A stretch of DNA of 64,000 bases. It comes from Xanthomonas hortorum pv. pelargonii. GTDB taxonomy: Bacteria > Pseudomonadota > Gammaproteobacteria > Xanthomonadales > Xanthomonadaceae. Each line of letters opens with the position of its first letter. The stretch's first letter is position 1. The notes beneath the pieces are model-generated. The model was not told the origin of the DNA. It saw only the letters and a list, made by a program, of their open reading frames with translations, and made no database searches. Shown here piece after piece: positions 52,365 to 60,719 of this stretch. Both the position numbers and the translations under genes were made by a program. The DNA is taken from assembly GCF_024499015.1 (NCBI RefSeq), contig NZ_CP098604.1, positions 4,712,001-4,776,000 on the forward strand, in the 5' to 3' direction.

Positions 52365-53036
52365 TCATCGCGCGCGCCAGCGACGCCATTGCAGGTAGGC
52401 AACGTAGCCGGCACCGGTCAATCCGGTGAGGCCGGCTGGCAGATAGAGCGCGTCGTAGTGCCAGCGCTGGAACAGCCAGGTGCCGAGGATGCTGCCGCCG
52501 AGAAAGCCGCTGATGATCAACCCGCTCAGAGTGAGCCGGCGCAGTTGCAGCGGGCGCCCGCGCAGCAGGTGGCCCAGGCCGATGCCCAGGTCGGTGAACA
52601 TGCCGCTCAGATGCGTGGTACGGACCGCTGCGCCGCTGAGGGTGGTGGCCATGGCGTTCTGCAGGCCGCAGGCGCCTGCGGCGACCAGCACGCCGCCGAT
52701 GTGATGCAGCTTGAACAGCGGAATCGCGGCCAGCAACAGCAGCGCTTCGAGCAGCAGTGCCACGCCGTAGCGCTGTCCAAGCCGCAGGACATCGTCCTGG
52801 ATGATCAGGCCGCTGAGCATGGCGCCTGCGCAGAAGGCGATCAGAATGCCCCAGAGAAAGCCGATTTCCGGCGCGGTGTTTTGCACCAGGGCAACGCCGA
52901 GCAGGCTGGTGGTGCCGGTAAGGTGGCTGACCACCTGATGTTCGGAGCCCAGGTAGCCGACCACGTTGACCATGCCGGCCACACCCGACAATGCCACCGC
53001 GCCAATCCAGACCCAGCGCGGCAGCAGGATTCCCAT
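52365..53036 (-). CDS. YoaK family membrane protein (DUF1275)
   Basis: A 223-residue inner-membrane protein with about six hydrophobic segments. DUF1275 hallmarks are SGVAGMVNVVGYLG near residue 18, HLTGTTSLLG near 38, CGLQNAMATTLSGAAVRTTHLSGMFTD near 125, and GGSILGTWLF near 180. The function is unknown. It is located downstream of the lipoprotein gene on the same strand with six bases between. Confidence 0.87.
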   Translation of the reverse strand: MGILLPRWVWIGAVALSGVAGMVNVVGYLGSEHQVVSHLTGTTSLLGVALVQNTAPEIGFLWGILIAFCAGAMLSGLIIQDDVLRLGQRYGVALLLEALLLLAAIPLFKLHHIGGVLVAAGACGLQNAMATTLSGAAVRTTHLSGMFTDLGIGLGHLLRGRPLQLRRLTLSGLIISGFLGGSILGTWLFQRWHYDALYLPAGLTGLTGAGYVAYLQWRRWRAR

Positions 53037-53042
53037 GTCGGG

Positions 53043-53528
53043 TCAGGGGGTGCCGTTGACGGCGATCTGCGAAAACGCGCCGGTTTGCGGGTCGTACAGC
53101 GCGCCCCAGAAGGCACTGCCGCCGTCGCATACCCGGATCGCCTCTTTGGCCGGTTTCACTGGCGGATCGTTCGGCAGCTTGAAGGCATTGATGTAGATCA
53201 GCTGCTGGCCCTGGATCACTACGCCCACATATTGGCGGTCGAAATCGCGCGGCTCGGGGATGGTCGGCGTCAATGCATCCTGCCTGGATTCGAGCTGTTC
53301 GATCTGTTGCTGGCCAGGTGTCCAATAGCCGGTGATCTGGCCCGGATGACGCGCCGGGTTGTCGCGCGAGCAGGTGTCCAGCACCTGCTCGGCAATGCCC
53401 TGGCGCGTGATGACCCACGACTGCCCGCTCTTGATGTTGGTGGGCACGCTGGCGGGCGGCGGCGTGGTTGCGCAGCCGGCCAGTGCAATCAGTGCGAACG
53501 CCGCAGCGCCGCGCAGCGGATGCATCAC
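53043..53528 (-). CDS. Hypothetical lipoprotein
   Basis: A 161-residue protein with a type II signal peptide (LALAGC-like ALIALAGC, lipidated Cys near residue 19) and a mature domain containing SGQSWVITRQGI, ITGYWTPGQQQIE and YVGVVIQGQQLIYINAF. Similar proteins are widespread in Xanthomonadaceae without assigned function. Its start overlaps the phoH stop (TCAT at 53525-53528), so it is translated with phoH. Confidence 0.75.
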   Translation of the reverse strand: MMHPLRGAAAFALIALAGCATTPPPASVPTNIKSGQSWVITRQGIAEQVLDTCSRDNPARHPGQITGYWTPGQQQIEQLESRQDALTPTIPEPRDFDRQYVGVVIQGQQLIYINAFKLPNDPPVKPAKEAIRVCDGGSAFWGALYDPQTGAFSQIAVNGTP

Positions 53529-54922
53529 AGCACCTCCGAGGCGAAGTCGGCCAGGCGCGAGCGCTCGCCGCGACGCAGCGTGATGTGCGCGCTATGCGGC
53601 CAGGCCTTGAAGCGATCCACCGCGTAGGTCAGGCCCGAGGTGGTCTCGGTGAGGTAGGGCGTGTCGATCTGTTCGACGTTGCCCAGACACACGATCTTGG
53701 TGCCGGGGCCGGCGCGGGTGATCAGCGTCTTCATCTGCTTGGGAGTGAGGTTCTGTGCCTCGTCCAGAATCAGATAGCGCGACAGGAAGGTGCGCCCGCG
53801 CATGAAGTTCATCGAGCGGATCTTGATGCGGCTGGCGAGCAGATCGTTGGTTGCCGCACGCCCCCAGGCACCGCCTTCCTGATTGTGCGTGAGCACTTCC
53901 AGGTTGTCGGTCAGTGCGCCCATCCATGGGGTCATCTTTTCCTCTTCGGTGCCGGGCAAAAAGCCGATGTCTTCGCCCACGCTCACGGTGGCGCGGGTCA
54001 TGATGATTTCGCGGTAACGCTGCTGATCCATCGTCTGCGCCAGGCCGGCGGCCAGCGCGAGCAGGGTCTTGCCGGTGCCGGCGGTGCCGAGCAGGGTGAC
54101 GAAATCGATCTCCGGATCCATTAACGCGTTGAGCGCGAAATTCTGCTCGCGGTTGCGCGCCACGATGCCCCACACCGCGTGCGGGCTGGTGCGGAAATCG
54201 TCCACCAGGCACAAGGTGGCCTTGCCGCCGCCGATCCTGGCCACGCGCAGTTCCACTTCGTCCTCGCCCGGCAGATACAGGTACTGGTTGTGATGCCAGT
54301 CTTCGTCGTCGGCCAGCACGATTTCGTAATGGGTGCGGCCACGCTCGTTCCAGCTGCGCAGGTCTTCGTTGTGCTTCTGCCAGAAGTCTTCCGGCAGCTC
54401 GACAGCGCCGGTGAACAGCAGGCTGAAATCGTCCAGCGCGCGGTCGTTCTGATAGTCCTCTGCATTCAGGCCGCTGATGTAGGCCTTGATGCGCAGGTTG
54501 ATGTCCTTGGACACCAGAATGACCGGCACGTCCGGGTTTTCTTCGCACAGCGCCAGCACCGATGCCAGGATCTTGTTGTCCGGAATCATCTCGCCGAAGG
54601 TGCGGCCCGGATCGATCGGGTGGATCTGGAAATACAGCCGGCCGATGGCGGCCTGGCCCTTGAGCTGGATACCCTGTGGGTGGCTGAGCAGGATGCCGGT
54701 CTTGATCTGCTCGGCGTTGGTGTTCTCCAGCAGTTCGTCCAGGAAGCGACTGACCTGGCGCGCATTGCGGCTGACTTCGGAAGTGCCCTTCTTGGCGTTG
54801 TCGAGTTCCTCGATCACCTGCATCGGCAGGAACACATCGTGTTCCTCGAATTTGAACAGCGCGGTGGGATCGTGCATCAGCACGTTGGTGTCCAGCACGT
54901 AGATGCGCTTGCCTCGGGTCAT
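53525..54922 (-). CDS. phoH: PIN-PhoH fusion ATPase (PhoH2 type)
   Basis: A 465-residue protein with an N-terminal PIN ribonuclease domain (YVLDTNVLMHD at residue 6, acidic residues to about 150) and a C-terminal PhoH ATPase domain ([16 protein letters not shown] near 272, ILDEAQNLTPKQMKTLITR near 375). PhoH2 proteins couple RNA unwinding to cleavage. I use the ATG at 54922; the TTG four codons earlier overlaps the likely ribosome site GGAAG. A partner antitoxin is not needed and none is seen. Confidence 0.92.
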   Translation of the reverse strand: MTRGKRIYVLDTNVLMHDPTALFKFEEHDVFLPMQVIEELDNAKKGTSEVSRNARQVSRFLDELLENTNAEQIKTGILLSHPQGIQLKGQAAIGRLYFQIHPIDPGRTFGEMIPDNKILASVLALCEENPDVPVILVSKDINLRIKAYISGLNAEDYQNDRALDDFSLLFTGAVELPEDFWQKHNEDLRSWNERGRTHYEIVLADDEDWHHNQYLYLPGEDEVELRVARIGGGKATLCLVDDFRTSPHAVWGIVARNREQNFALNALMDPEIDFVTLLGTAGTGKTLLALAAGLAQTMDQQRYREIIMTRATVSVGEDIGFLPGTEEEKMTPWMGALTDNLEVLTHNQEGGAWGRAATNDLLASRIKIRSMNFMRGRTFLSRYLILDEAQNLTPKQMKTLITRAGPGTKIVCLGNVEQIDTPYLTETTSGLTYAVDRFKAWPHSAHITLRRGERSRLADFASEVL

Positions 54923-55004
54923 TGGGTCTTCCAAGTGATGGAGCAGGGGCGAGCCATCACGCCTGCAGGCGCAGGGTGATGGAGGACACGGGAAACGAGG
55001 GGCA

Positions 55005-55487
55005 TCACTGTTTGGCGTGCGCCTTCAACGCAGCCAGCACGGCGTCAGCATGGCCGGCGACCTTGACCTTGCGCCAGGCCTGCACCACATGCCCCTCGGG
55101 CGACAGCAGGAAGGTGCTGCGCTCGATGCCGAGCACCTGCTTGCCGTACATGTTTTTTTCCTTGATCACGTCGAAGGCGCGGCACAAGGCCTCGTCGCCA
55201 TCGCTGATCAGCGGAAAGGTGAATCCCTGCTTGGCGCAAAAATTGTCGTGCGACTTCACCGAGTCGCGCGAGACGCCCAGGATCACCGCGCCAGCCTGTG
55301 TGAACTGCGGCAGCAGCGCGTTGAAATCCAGGCCTTCGGTGGTGCAGCCGGGCGTGCTGTCTTTCGGATAGAAGTACAGCACCACCCATCTGCCGGCGTA
55401 GCCGCGCAAGCTGGTCTGGATGCCGCCGGACAGCGCCAGCGGCAGGTCGAAGGTTGCAGCGGGTAATTCAAAGACAGCGTCGGTCAT
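55005..55487 (-). CDS. bcp: Thioredoxin-dependent peroxiredoxin Bcp/PrxQ
   Basis: A 160-residue peroxidase. The peroxidatic Cys is residue 48 in DSTPGCTTEGLDF, and Cys 84 in DNFCAKQG matches the resolving Cys of X. campestris PrxQ; the E. coli-type Cys five residues after the first is replaced by Leu-Asp. It removes organic hydroperoxides. It lies in the bcp-rraB-gcvR leftward run, divergent from dapA. Confidence 0.94.
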   Translation of the reverse strand: MTDAVFELPAATFDLPLALSGGIQTSLRGYAGRWVVLYFYPKDSTPGCTTEGLDFNALLPQFTQAGAVILGVSRDSVKSHDNFCAKQGFTFPLISDGDEALCRAFDVIKEKNMYGKQVLGIERSTFLLSPEGHVVQAWRKVKVAGHADAVLAALKAHAKQ

Positions 55488-55524
55488 CGTTGCTCAGCCC
55501 AAAGTGGAGGGGCGTGCGGCTCGG

Positions 55525-55875
55525 TCATGCCGGGCCGACGTCCATCCCATCATAAGCAGCCACATGGAAACGTTTGGCAAGCGCGTCGAACTCCGCATTG
55601 CGCTGATTCAGCGACTCGATGGTGTGCTGTTCCAGCTTGTCCACATGCAGGAAATACGATTCTTCGTCGTCGCCATCGTCTTCGTCGCGTTCGCCGAGGA
55701 AGATGTCGATGACGCGATAGCCGTCCGTGGTCAGTTGCTCGGCGAGTTTTTGCAGCGGTTGCTGCGCCGGGTCGGCGAAGAAATATTCCCAGCGCAACGG
55801 ACCGTCGAGATTCCAGTCGGTCTCGGAGCGGATGTGATCGAACATCTGTTTCAGCGCGGATAGGGCGATGGCCAT
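55525..55875 (-). CDS. rraB: Ribonuclease E inhibitor RraB family protein
   Basis: A 116-residue acidic protein matching the RraB fold: WEYFFADPAQQPLQKLAEQLTT-type N-terminus, YRVIDIFLGERDED near residue 53, YFLHVDKLEQHTIESLNQRN near 73. RraB modulates RNase E in E. coli. The acidic stretch DEDDGDDEE is typical. It lies 13 bases after the gcvR stop and 37 bases before bcp. Confidence 0.82.
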   Translation of the reverse strand: MAIALSALKQMFDHIRSETDWNLDGPLRWEYFFADPAQQPLQKLAEQLTTDGYRVIDIFLGERDEDDGDDEESYFLHVDKLEQHTIESLNQRNAEFDALAKRFHVAAYDGMDVGPA

Positions 55876-55888
55876 CGGGACGTCTGCC

Positions 55889-56464
55889 TTAAAACTTCAT
55901 CGGGTCCATGATCGCGTCGAGATTGAGGTGATCACAGAATTCCAGAAAATCATCGCGCAATGCGGCGATGTGCATGTTGGCCGGCACCCCGATCGTCACC
56001 TGCGCAGAAAACATCTCCGCGCCGGTCTGCATGGCGCGATAGCGCGTGCTCTGCAGGTTCTCGATGGTGATGCCCTGGCGGTCGAAGAAATCGGCCAGCT
56101 GGAACAGGATGCCCGGCTTGTCGGCAGCGATGACTTCGACGATGTAGGGCAGCAGGTTGGACTGGGTCTGCTTGGGGCCGGTGCGGTACCAGACCAGCTT
56201 GAGGCCTTCTTCGCGTTCGAGCCGGGTCAGCATCGCCTCGAGCTTGGCGACCGAATCCCAGGAGCCGGTCGCCAGTGCGGTGACCGAGACATCGCGCCCC
56301 ACCGTGGCCAAGCGGGCGTCCACGAGATTGCAGCCGCTGTCGGCGATGCGGCGGGTGACGGGCAACAGGGGGGACTCCGGATGCGTCGTGTAGGCGTTGA
56401 TCAGGAGGTGATTTTCGGTCGGCGAGGGCCGGGGTGTGGTGTCGGTCAAAGGGGGTTCCGGCAT
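55889..56464 (-). CDS. gcvR: Glycine cleavage system transcriptional repressor GcvR (double ACT)
   Basis: A 191-residue protein with two ACT domains (about residues 20-95 and 105-185), showing SGCNLVDARLATVG and ADKPGILFQLADFFDRQGITIENLQS as typical ACT strands and helices. In E. coli GcvR antagonises GcvA. Start at MPEPPLTDTTPRP (56464); a longer frame exists. It is divergent from dapA with 144 bases between, the common gcvR-dapA-bamC arrangement. Confidence 0.85.
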   Translation of the reverse strand: MPEPPLTDTTPRPSPTENHLLINAYTTHPESPLLPVTRRIADSGCNLVDARLATVGRDVSVTALATGSWDSVAKLEAMLTRLEREEGLKLVWYRTGPKQTQSNLLPYIVEVIAADKPGILFQLADFFDRQGITIENLQSTRYRAMQTGAEMFSAQVTIGVPANMHIAALRDDFLEFCDHLNLDAIMDPMKF

Positions 56465-56608
56465 TGCATCAGGCTGAATGGCCGCCCGGGCAGGCGCCCT
56501 GGCGATGACCAGCATACTTGCCCGTGGTTTCGCGCCGCAAGTAACATGCAGGCGGCCACAACCCGCGTGCGCGCGGGCCTTTTCCTGTCACGTAAGAGCA
56601 GCTGAATC

Positions 56609-57517
56609 TTGTCCCTTTCCGGCATCATCACCGCGCTGGCGACCCCTTTCGGTCCGGATGGCGCACTCGACCTGGATGCCTGGCGGCGGCTGCTGGAGCA
56701 GCAGCTGCATGGCGGCGTGCAGGGAATCGTGGTTGCCGGCTCCACCGGCGAAGCCGCTGCATTGAGCGACGAGGAGTACGACACGCTGTTGCGTGCCGCC
56801 GTTGCGCAGGTCGCCGGCCGGGTGCCGGTGCTGGCCGGGACCGGGCTGTCGGGCACCGCCAAGACCATTGCGCAGACACGTCGCGCCGCCGCCTTGGGCG
56901 CGCAGTACGCGCTGGTGGTGACGCCGCCGTATGTCCGCCCGACCCAGGCCGGCTTGCAGGCGCACTTTCTGGCGGTTGCCGACAACGGCGGGCTGCCGGT
57001 GGTGCTGTACAACGTGCCGGGCCGCACCGGTTGCGATCTGTTGCCGGAGACGGTTGCCAAGCTGGTCGGGCATCCGAATATCATCTGCATCAAGGAAGCG
57101 CGTAGCGAACCCGAGCGCATCGCCGCGCTGCTTGCGTTGCGTAGCGATGCCTTTGTGGTGCTCAGTGGCGACGATGGCAGTGCCGCGCATGCGATGCTGT
57201 CGGGCGCCGACGGGCTGATTTCGGTGGCGTCCAATGCGTTGCCGTCGGCATATCGGCGGCTGTGCGATCTGGCCCGCGACGGTCAGCGCGACGCTGCGCT
57301 CGCCTGGGACGCGCGCCTGAGCGAGTACCACAGCTTCTGCGGTATCGAATCCAATCCCATCCCGGTCAAGGCGCTGCTGCAGCGGGCCGGGATCGGGCAC
57401 GGCCTGCGTTTGCCGTTACTGCCACTTTCTGCGGCGCACCAGCCTGCCGCCGACCGCCTTGCCGCCGACGCGATTGCGTTGGAAGCGCTTTCCAGCCGCG
57501 AAATGCTCGCGGCCTGA
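56609..57517 (+). CDS. dapA: 4-hydroxy-tetrahydrodipicolinate synthase
   Basis: A 302-residue class I aldolase, first committed step of lysine and diaminopimelate synthesis. GSTGEAAAL near residue 47, the catalytic Tyr in [11 protein letters not shown] near 133, and the Schiff-base Lys in IICIKEA near 163 are present. TTG is the start codon ([13 protein letters not shown] follows); no nearer ATG fits the family N-terminus. The bamC-like gene follows after 16 bases. Confidence 0.95.
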   Translation: MSLSGIITALATPFGPDGALDLDAWRRLLEQQLHGGVQGIVVAGSTGEAAALSDEEYDTLLRAAVAQVAGRVPVLAGTGLSGTAKTIAQTRRAAALGAQYALVVTPPYVRPTQAGLQAHFLAVADNGGLPVVLYNVPGRTGCDLLPETVAKLVGHPNIICIKEARSEPERIAALLALRSDAFVVLSGDDGSAAHAMLSGADGLISVASNALPSAYRRLCDLARDGQRDAALAWDARLSEYHSFCGIESNPIPVKALLQRAGIGHGLRLPLLPLSAAHQPAADRLAADAIALEALSSREMLAA

Positions 57518-57533
57518 CCCAGGAGATCTATCG

Positions 57534-58049
57534 ATGCGTCATTCCGTTTCCCCCGTCCGCGTGCTCTCGCTCGCGTTGCTGGCGACCGCCACCGTCGCCG
57601 CCACGAGTGGTTGCAGCTGGTTCCACAAGGGCGCGCGCGGCGACTACGCGCTGGCGCCGGAGGCCCGTCCGCTGGAAGTGCCGCCGGACCTGAACCTGCC
57701 CGACACCTCGGGTGCGATGAAGGTGCCAACGCTGGCATCGACCACCCAGCAGACCACCTCGGCCCCGTCGGCAAGCGCCAACAGCGGCTTTACCGTGCCG
57801 GGCGAGCGTGACGAAGTATTTGCCAAAGTGGGTGCAGCACTGGCCGATATCCCGGGCCTGACCATCGCCAGCAAGGCGCAGATGCTCGGCTCCTACGATG
57901 TGACCTACGAAGGCGCCAGCTTCCTGGTGCGCGTGGTCAAGACCGACGCGGGCAGCTATGTGTCGGCCGTGGACCCGCGTGGCATGCCGGCAACGTTGGC
58001 GGCACCGGTGTCGCTGATTGCTGCGTTGAAGGGCAAGTTGGGCGGCTGA
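57534..58049 (+). CDS. BamC-like outer-membrane lipoprotein
   Basis: A 171-residue lipoprotein with lipobox TSGC near residue 26 and then LEVPPDLNLPDTS, the segment that in BamC packs against BamD. After a Ser/Thr-rich linker one helix-grip domain follows (DEVFAKVGAALADIPGL to the C-terminus). E. coli BamC (344 residues) has two such domains, so this is a short form. dapA-bamC order supports the assignment. Confidence 0.78.
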   Translation: MRHSVSPVRVLSLALLATATVAATSGCSWFHKGARGDYALAPEARPLEVPPDLNLPDTSGAMKVPTLASTTQQTTSAPSASANSGFTVPGERDEVFAKVGAALADIPGLTIASKAQMLGSYDVTYEGASFLVRVVKTDAGSYVSAVDPRGMPATLAAPVSLIAALKGKLGG

Positions 58050-58077
58050 GTCTGGTAGTTGCCAGTGTCAGATAGCG

Positions 58078-58104
58078 AAACGGGCGCTTTGGGCGCCCGT
58101 TTTG
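58078..58104 (+). terminator. Terminator after bamC-like gene
   Basis: AAACGGGCGC-TTT-GGGCGCCCGTTTTG: a GC stem with A and T flanks, about 28 bases after the stop. Confidence 0.88.
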
Positions 58105-58177
58105 CGTTTTGGTGCTGTGTCGCCGCCGCAGTGTTGCGCTGTCGCAACGTGCCGGGCTGGATAGCGCAACGCTGTTT

Positions 58178-58501
58178 TTAGCGCTGCAGCAGCGGCAACT
58201 TGTTCGGCTTGCCGTCCCATTCGGCGGCATCGGGCAACGGCTCCTGGCGCACGGTCAGCACCGGCCAGGCCTTGGCGAGCTCAGCGTTAAGCGCGACGAA
58301 GCCTTCCTGGCCTGCTGGCACGTCGTCTTCCGGGTAGATCGCGTTGGCCGGGCATTCGGGCTCGCACAGGGTGCAGTCGATGCACTCGTCCGGGTCGATG
58401 ACCAGAAAGTTCGGGCCGACATGGAAGCAATCCACCGGACAGACCTCGACGCAGTCGGTGTATTTGCACTTGATGCAGTTTTCGGTGACAACAAAAGGCA
58501 T
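58178..58501 (-). CDS. fdxA: Seven-iron ferredoxin FdxA
   Basis: A 107-residue 3Fe-4S/4Fe-4S ferredoxin. The first cluster motif is [18 protein letters not shown] and the second [12 protein letters not shown]. The C-terminal extension of about 40 residues is typical of the Azotobacter FdxI type. It is an electron carrier in the cytoplasm with partner unknown. It is transcribed leftward, convergent with the bamC-like gene. Confidence 0.94.
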   Translation of the reverse strand: MPFVVTENCIKCKYTDCVEVCPVDCFHVGPNFLVIDPDECIDCTLCEPECPANAIYPEDDVPAGQEGFVALNAELAKAWPVLTVRQEPLPDAAEWDGKPNKLPLLQR

Positions 58502-58595
58502 GGTGGAATCCGGCGTTTAGCCTGCCAATTCTAAAGCAGTCGGGTGCTGGGTGTGGGGGTGCTGGGGATTTTGGTTTTCTGCGTTGGGGTTGATT

Positions 58596-58728
58596 CCTTC
58601 TCCCATCGGGAGAAGGTGCCCCGCAGGGGCGGATGAGGGTACGGGCGAAGCCTCGGGTTACCCGCCATTCGTAGCGGCTTCGCCCCGTACCCTCACCCCA
58701 ACCCCTCTCCCGCAGGAGAGGGGCTTTG
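58596..58728 (+). repeat. Mosaic intergenic repeat, copy D (short form)
   Basis: CCTTCTCCCATCGGGAGAAG, then TGCCCCGCAGGGGC and GGATGAGGGTACGGGCGAAG, a short centre, GCTTCGCCCCGTACCCTCAC, and CCCCTCTCCCGCAGGAGAGG plus GGCTTT. It is the clearest copy: two end hairpins flanking a central inverted pair. It lies between fdxA and dgoK. Confidence 0.88.
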
Positions 58729-58827
58729 TTTCCCTGCTCGAGGGTTCGGCATGACGAACACGTCGCCACGCGCCAGCCGAAGTAAATCAACTGCCGGCGG
58801 CTTGATCAGATCAACTTACGCTGCGTA

Positions 58828-59805
58828 TCAAACCAACCCACGCTGGCTGGCCAGCGCGAACAACCCCGTAGCGGCCAGATCTTCCGGATGCAGCTGGGTT
58901 TTGATACCCAAATGCGCCAGCGCCAGTGCATAACGCTGCGCAAGGGCGGGGCTGCCGACCAAGTGGACGGTGCCGTGGTCACCGCGGTGCTCGCGCAGTT
59001 CGTGGCCGATCAGCAGGCCCGAGAGGTAGGACGGCAGTGCGGTGGCGGTGAGGCGGTCGAACAGACCCAGCGTGCGGGCACCGAACAGATGATGGCTGAG
59101 GCCGCCGGGGTCGGCGCTGCGATCGACCCCTTGCAGGAACGCGTCGCCGTCGAGTTCGGTGTGATCGTCTTGCATCAGCTTGCCGAGGATGCTGTGCTGG
59201 CGTAGCACCGCATACAGCTCGCCAGTCATGACAGTGGCGAAACCGGTCAGCTGGCCGTTGGCGATCTGCGCCCATTTGCTGTGCGTGCCGGGCAGGCAGG
59301 CGACGTGTTCGCCGTCGCCGAGTGCGGCGATCAGGCCGACCAGTTGGGTTTCTTCGCCACGCATGACATCGGGCACGCTATGCCGTTCGCCGGTGCCTAC
59401 ATCGGGCACACCGTGCTGTTCGTCGGTGTTCGCATCGGGCACGCTATGTCGTTCGCTGGCGCTTGCATCGAGCACGCCGCGTTGTTCGCCGGTGCTCACG
59501 CCGGGCACGAACCACAGGGTGCGTCCGGGCAGCAAGTCGTCGTAGCTGCGCATTGCCTGCGCAAGCGCGGCGGTGTCGGCAGGGCAGGGCAGATAGGCCT
59601 GTTCGACCCAGCCGTTGCGGCTGCCGATCATGCCCGAGAGCAACACCGGGCCGTCCCACCCGTCGATCAGCGTGCTCAACACCTCGGCAAAGCGGCCCTG
59701 GCAGGCCAGGATGCCGTCGCTGCCGCGGCGTTGCTCCAGCACGCTGCCATCGGCATCGAGCAGATACCCGCGCAGGCTGCTGGTGCCCCAGTCGATGGCG
59801 ATCAT
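58828..59805 (-). CDS. dgoK: 2-dehydro-3-deoxygalactonokinase with an internal repeat insertion
   Basis: A 325-residue kinase that phosphorylates KDGal in galactonate breakdown. N-terminal AIDWGTSSLRGYLLDADG is the ATPase phosphate-1 motif, with GSRNGWVEQAYLPCP near 61, MRGEETQLVGL near 148 and LPGTHSKWA near 171. Residues 104-147 consist of four 11-residue units (ending VLDA, VPDA, VPDV, VPDV) placed just before MRGEETQ. E. coli DgoK is shorter here, so this is an in-frame expansion. Last gene of the dgo operon, overlapping the lactonase gene by ATGA. Confidence 0.93.
   Translation of the reverse strand: MIAIDWGTSSLRGYLLDADGSVLEQRRGSDGILACQGRFAEVLSTLIDGWDGPVLLSGMIGSRNGWVEQAYLPCPADTAALAQAMRSYDDLLPGRTLWFVPGVSTGEQRGVLDASASERHSVPDANTDEQHGVPDVGTGERHSVPDVMRGEETQLVGLIAALGDGEHVACLPGTHSKWAQIANGQLTGFATVMTGELYAVLRQHSILGKLMQDDHTELDGDAFLQGVDRSADPGGLSHHLFGARTLGLFDRLTATALPSYLSGLLIGHELREHRGDHGTVHLVGSPALAQRYALALAHLGIKTQLHPEDLAATGLFALASQRGLV
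59366..59497 (-). repeat. 33-bp x 4 minisatellite inside dgoK
   Basis: Units at 59366-59398, 59399-59431, 59432-59464 and 59465-59497 each begin (A/G)CATCG(G/A)GCAC and keep a TTCG(C/T)(C/T)GG core. A partial fifth unit starts at 59498. Because 33 is a multiple of three, copy changes keep the frame. Confidence 0.93.
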
Positions 59806-60719
59806 GCGCTGGCTACCCGGCTCTCGGGCAGGCCGTTGATGGGCACATCGCAGAGGTACAGGCCGCCGGCTTCCGGTGTGCGGGCAAGTTCTTCGGCGCT
59901 ATGGTCCAGACGCGAGCTGATCACATGCAGGCGATCCAGCGCCGCACCGCCGAAGGCGCTGCAGGTGGGGTGCTTGACCGGTAGTTGCACGATGCGCTCG
60001 ACGCTGCCGTCGGGGCGGTAGCGCACCACGCGCCAGGCGCGCCACTGCGCATTCCAAAGATGCCCCTCGCTGTCGATGATGGAGCCGTCCGGCTCGGCAT
60101 CGTCGCGATCCAGTGTGGTGAACACGCGCGTGTTGCTGGTCTGCGCGCTGTCGGCGTCGTAGTCGCAGCACAGGATCTGCGGGCGCACCGAGTCGCAGTA
60201 ATACAGGGTGCGGCCATCGGGGCTGAAGCAGATCGAGTTGGGGATCGACACGCCCGGCAGCGGCAAGGCGCGCAGACCGTGACGCAGCGAGAACTGATAC
60301 ATCGCGCCGCGCGCGGCCTTGTCGTCGTGTTCGCCCATGGTGCCGAACACGAAGTTGCCGTTGCGATCGGCGCGGCCATCGTTGCTGCGCGTGTGCGGGT
60401 TGTCGGCTTCGACATCGGCGAGCTTTTTCAGCGGCAGCGCATCGCCCTCTCCGTCGGCGTTGTCCGGGTCGGCGATGCAGATCGATTTGGCCAGCGCGAT
60501 CAGCACGCGGCCGTCGTCCATCAAGCCGATGCAGCCCGGCCGATCGGGCAGCGTCCAGTAGCGCGTATGCGCGCTTTGCGGGTGATGCCGCCACAGACGT
60601 TTTTCGCTGATGTCGACCCAGTACAGCGCCTCACGCTGCTCGCACCACAGCACGCCTTCGCCATGCGTGCAGCGGCTGTCGACCGCCAGTACCGCGGTGT
60701 GTTCTGTCGTGCTTACCAT
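59802..60719 (-). CDS. SMP-30/gluconolactonase family sugar lactonase
   Basis: A 305-residue six-bladed propeller lactonase. The metal ligands are expected in THGEGVLW near residue 17, the Asn region [14 protein letters not shown] near 115, [13 protein letters not shown] near 158 and EPDGSIID near 210. In this operon it should open galactono-1,4-lactone to galactonate. I start at [11 protein letters not shown] (60719); the frame is open 47 codons further over dgoD. It overlaps dgoD by seven bases. Confidence 0.92.
   Translation of the reverse strand: MVSTTEHTAVLAVDSRCTHGEGVLWCEQREALYWVDISEKRLWRHHPQSAHTRYWTLPDRPGCIGLMDDGRVLIALAKSICIADPDNADGEGDALPLKKLADVEADNPHTRSNDGRADRNGNFVFGTMGEHDDKAARGAMYQFSLRHGLRALPLPGVSIPNSICFSPDGRTLYYCDSVRPQILCCDYDADSAQTSNTRVFTTLDRDDAEPDGSIIDSEGHLWNAQWRAWRVVRYRPDGSVERIVQLPVKHPTCSAFGGAALDRLHVISSRLDHSAEELARTPEAGGLYLCDVPINGLPESRVASA

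Noticed and set aside
51518..52414. TPP riboswitch upstream of thiD.
   Set aside because: The 37 bases between thiD and the next gene cannot hold the aptamer, and no CTGAGA-type core was seen.
53525..54922. Toxin-antitoxin module because of the PIN domain.
   Set aside because: The PIN domain is fused to PhoH, a standard chromosomal protein, and the adjacent small gene is a lipoprotein, not an antitoxin.
59366..59497. CRISPR or structural DNA repeat in the dgoK region.
   Set aside because: The 33-bp units are contiguous and encode an in-frame peptide repeat within a clear kinase gene.
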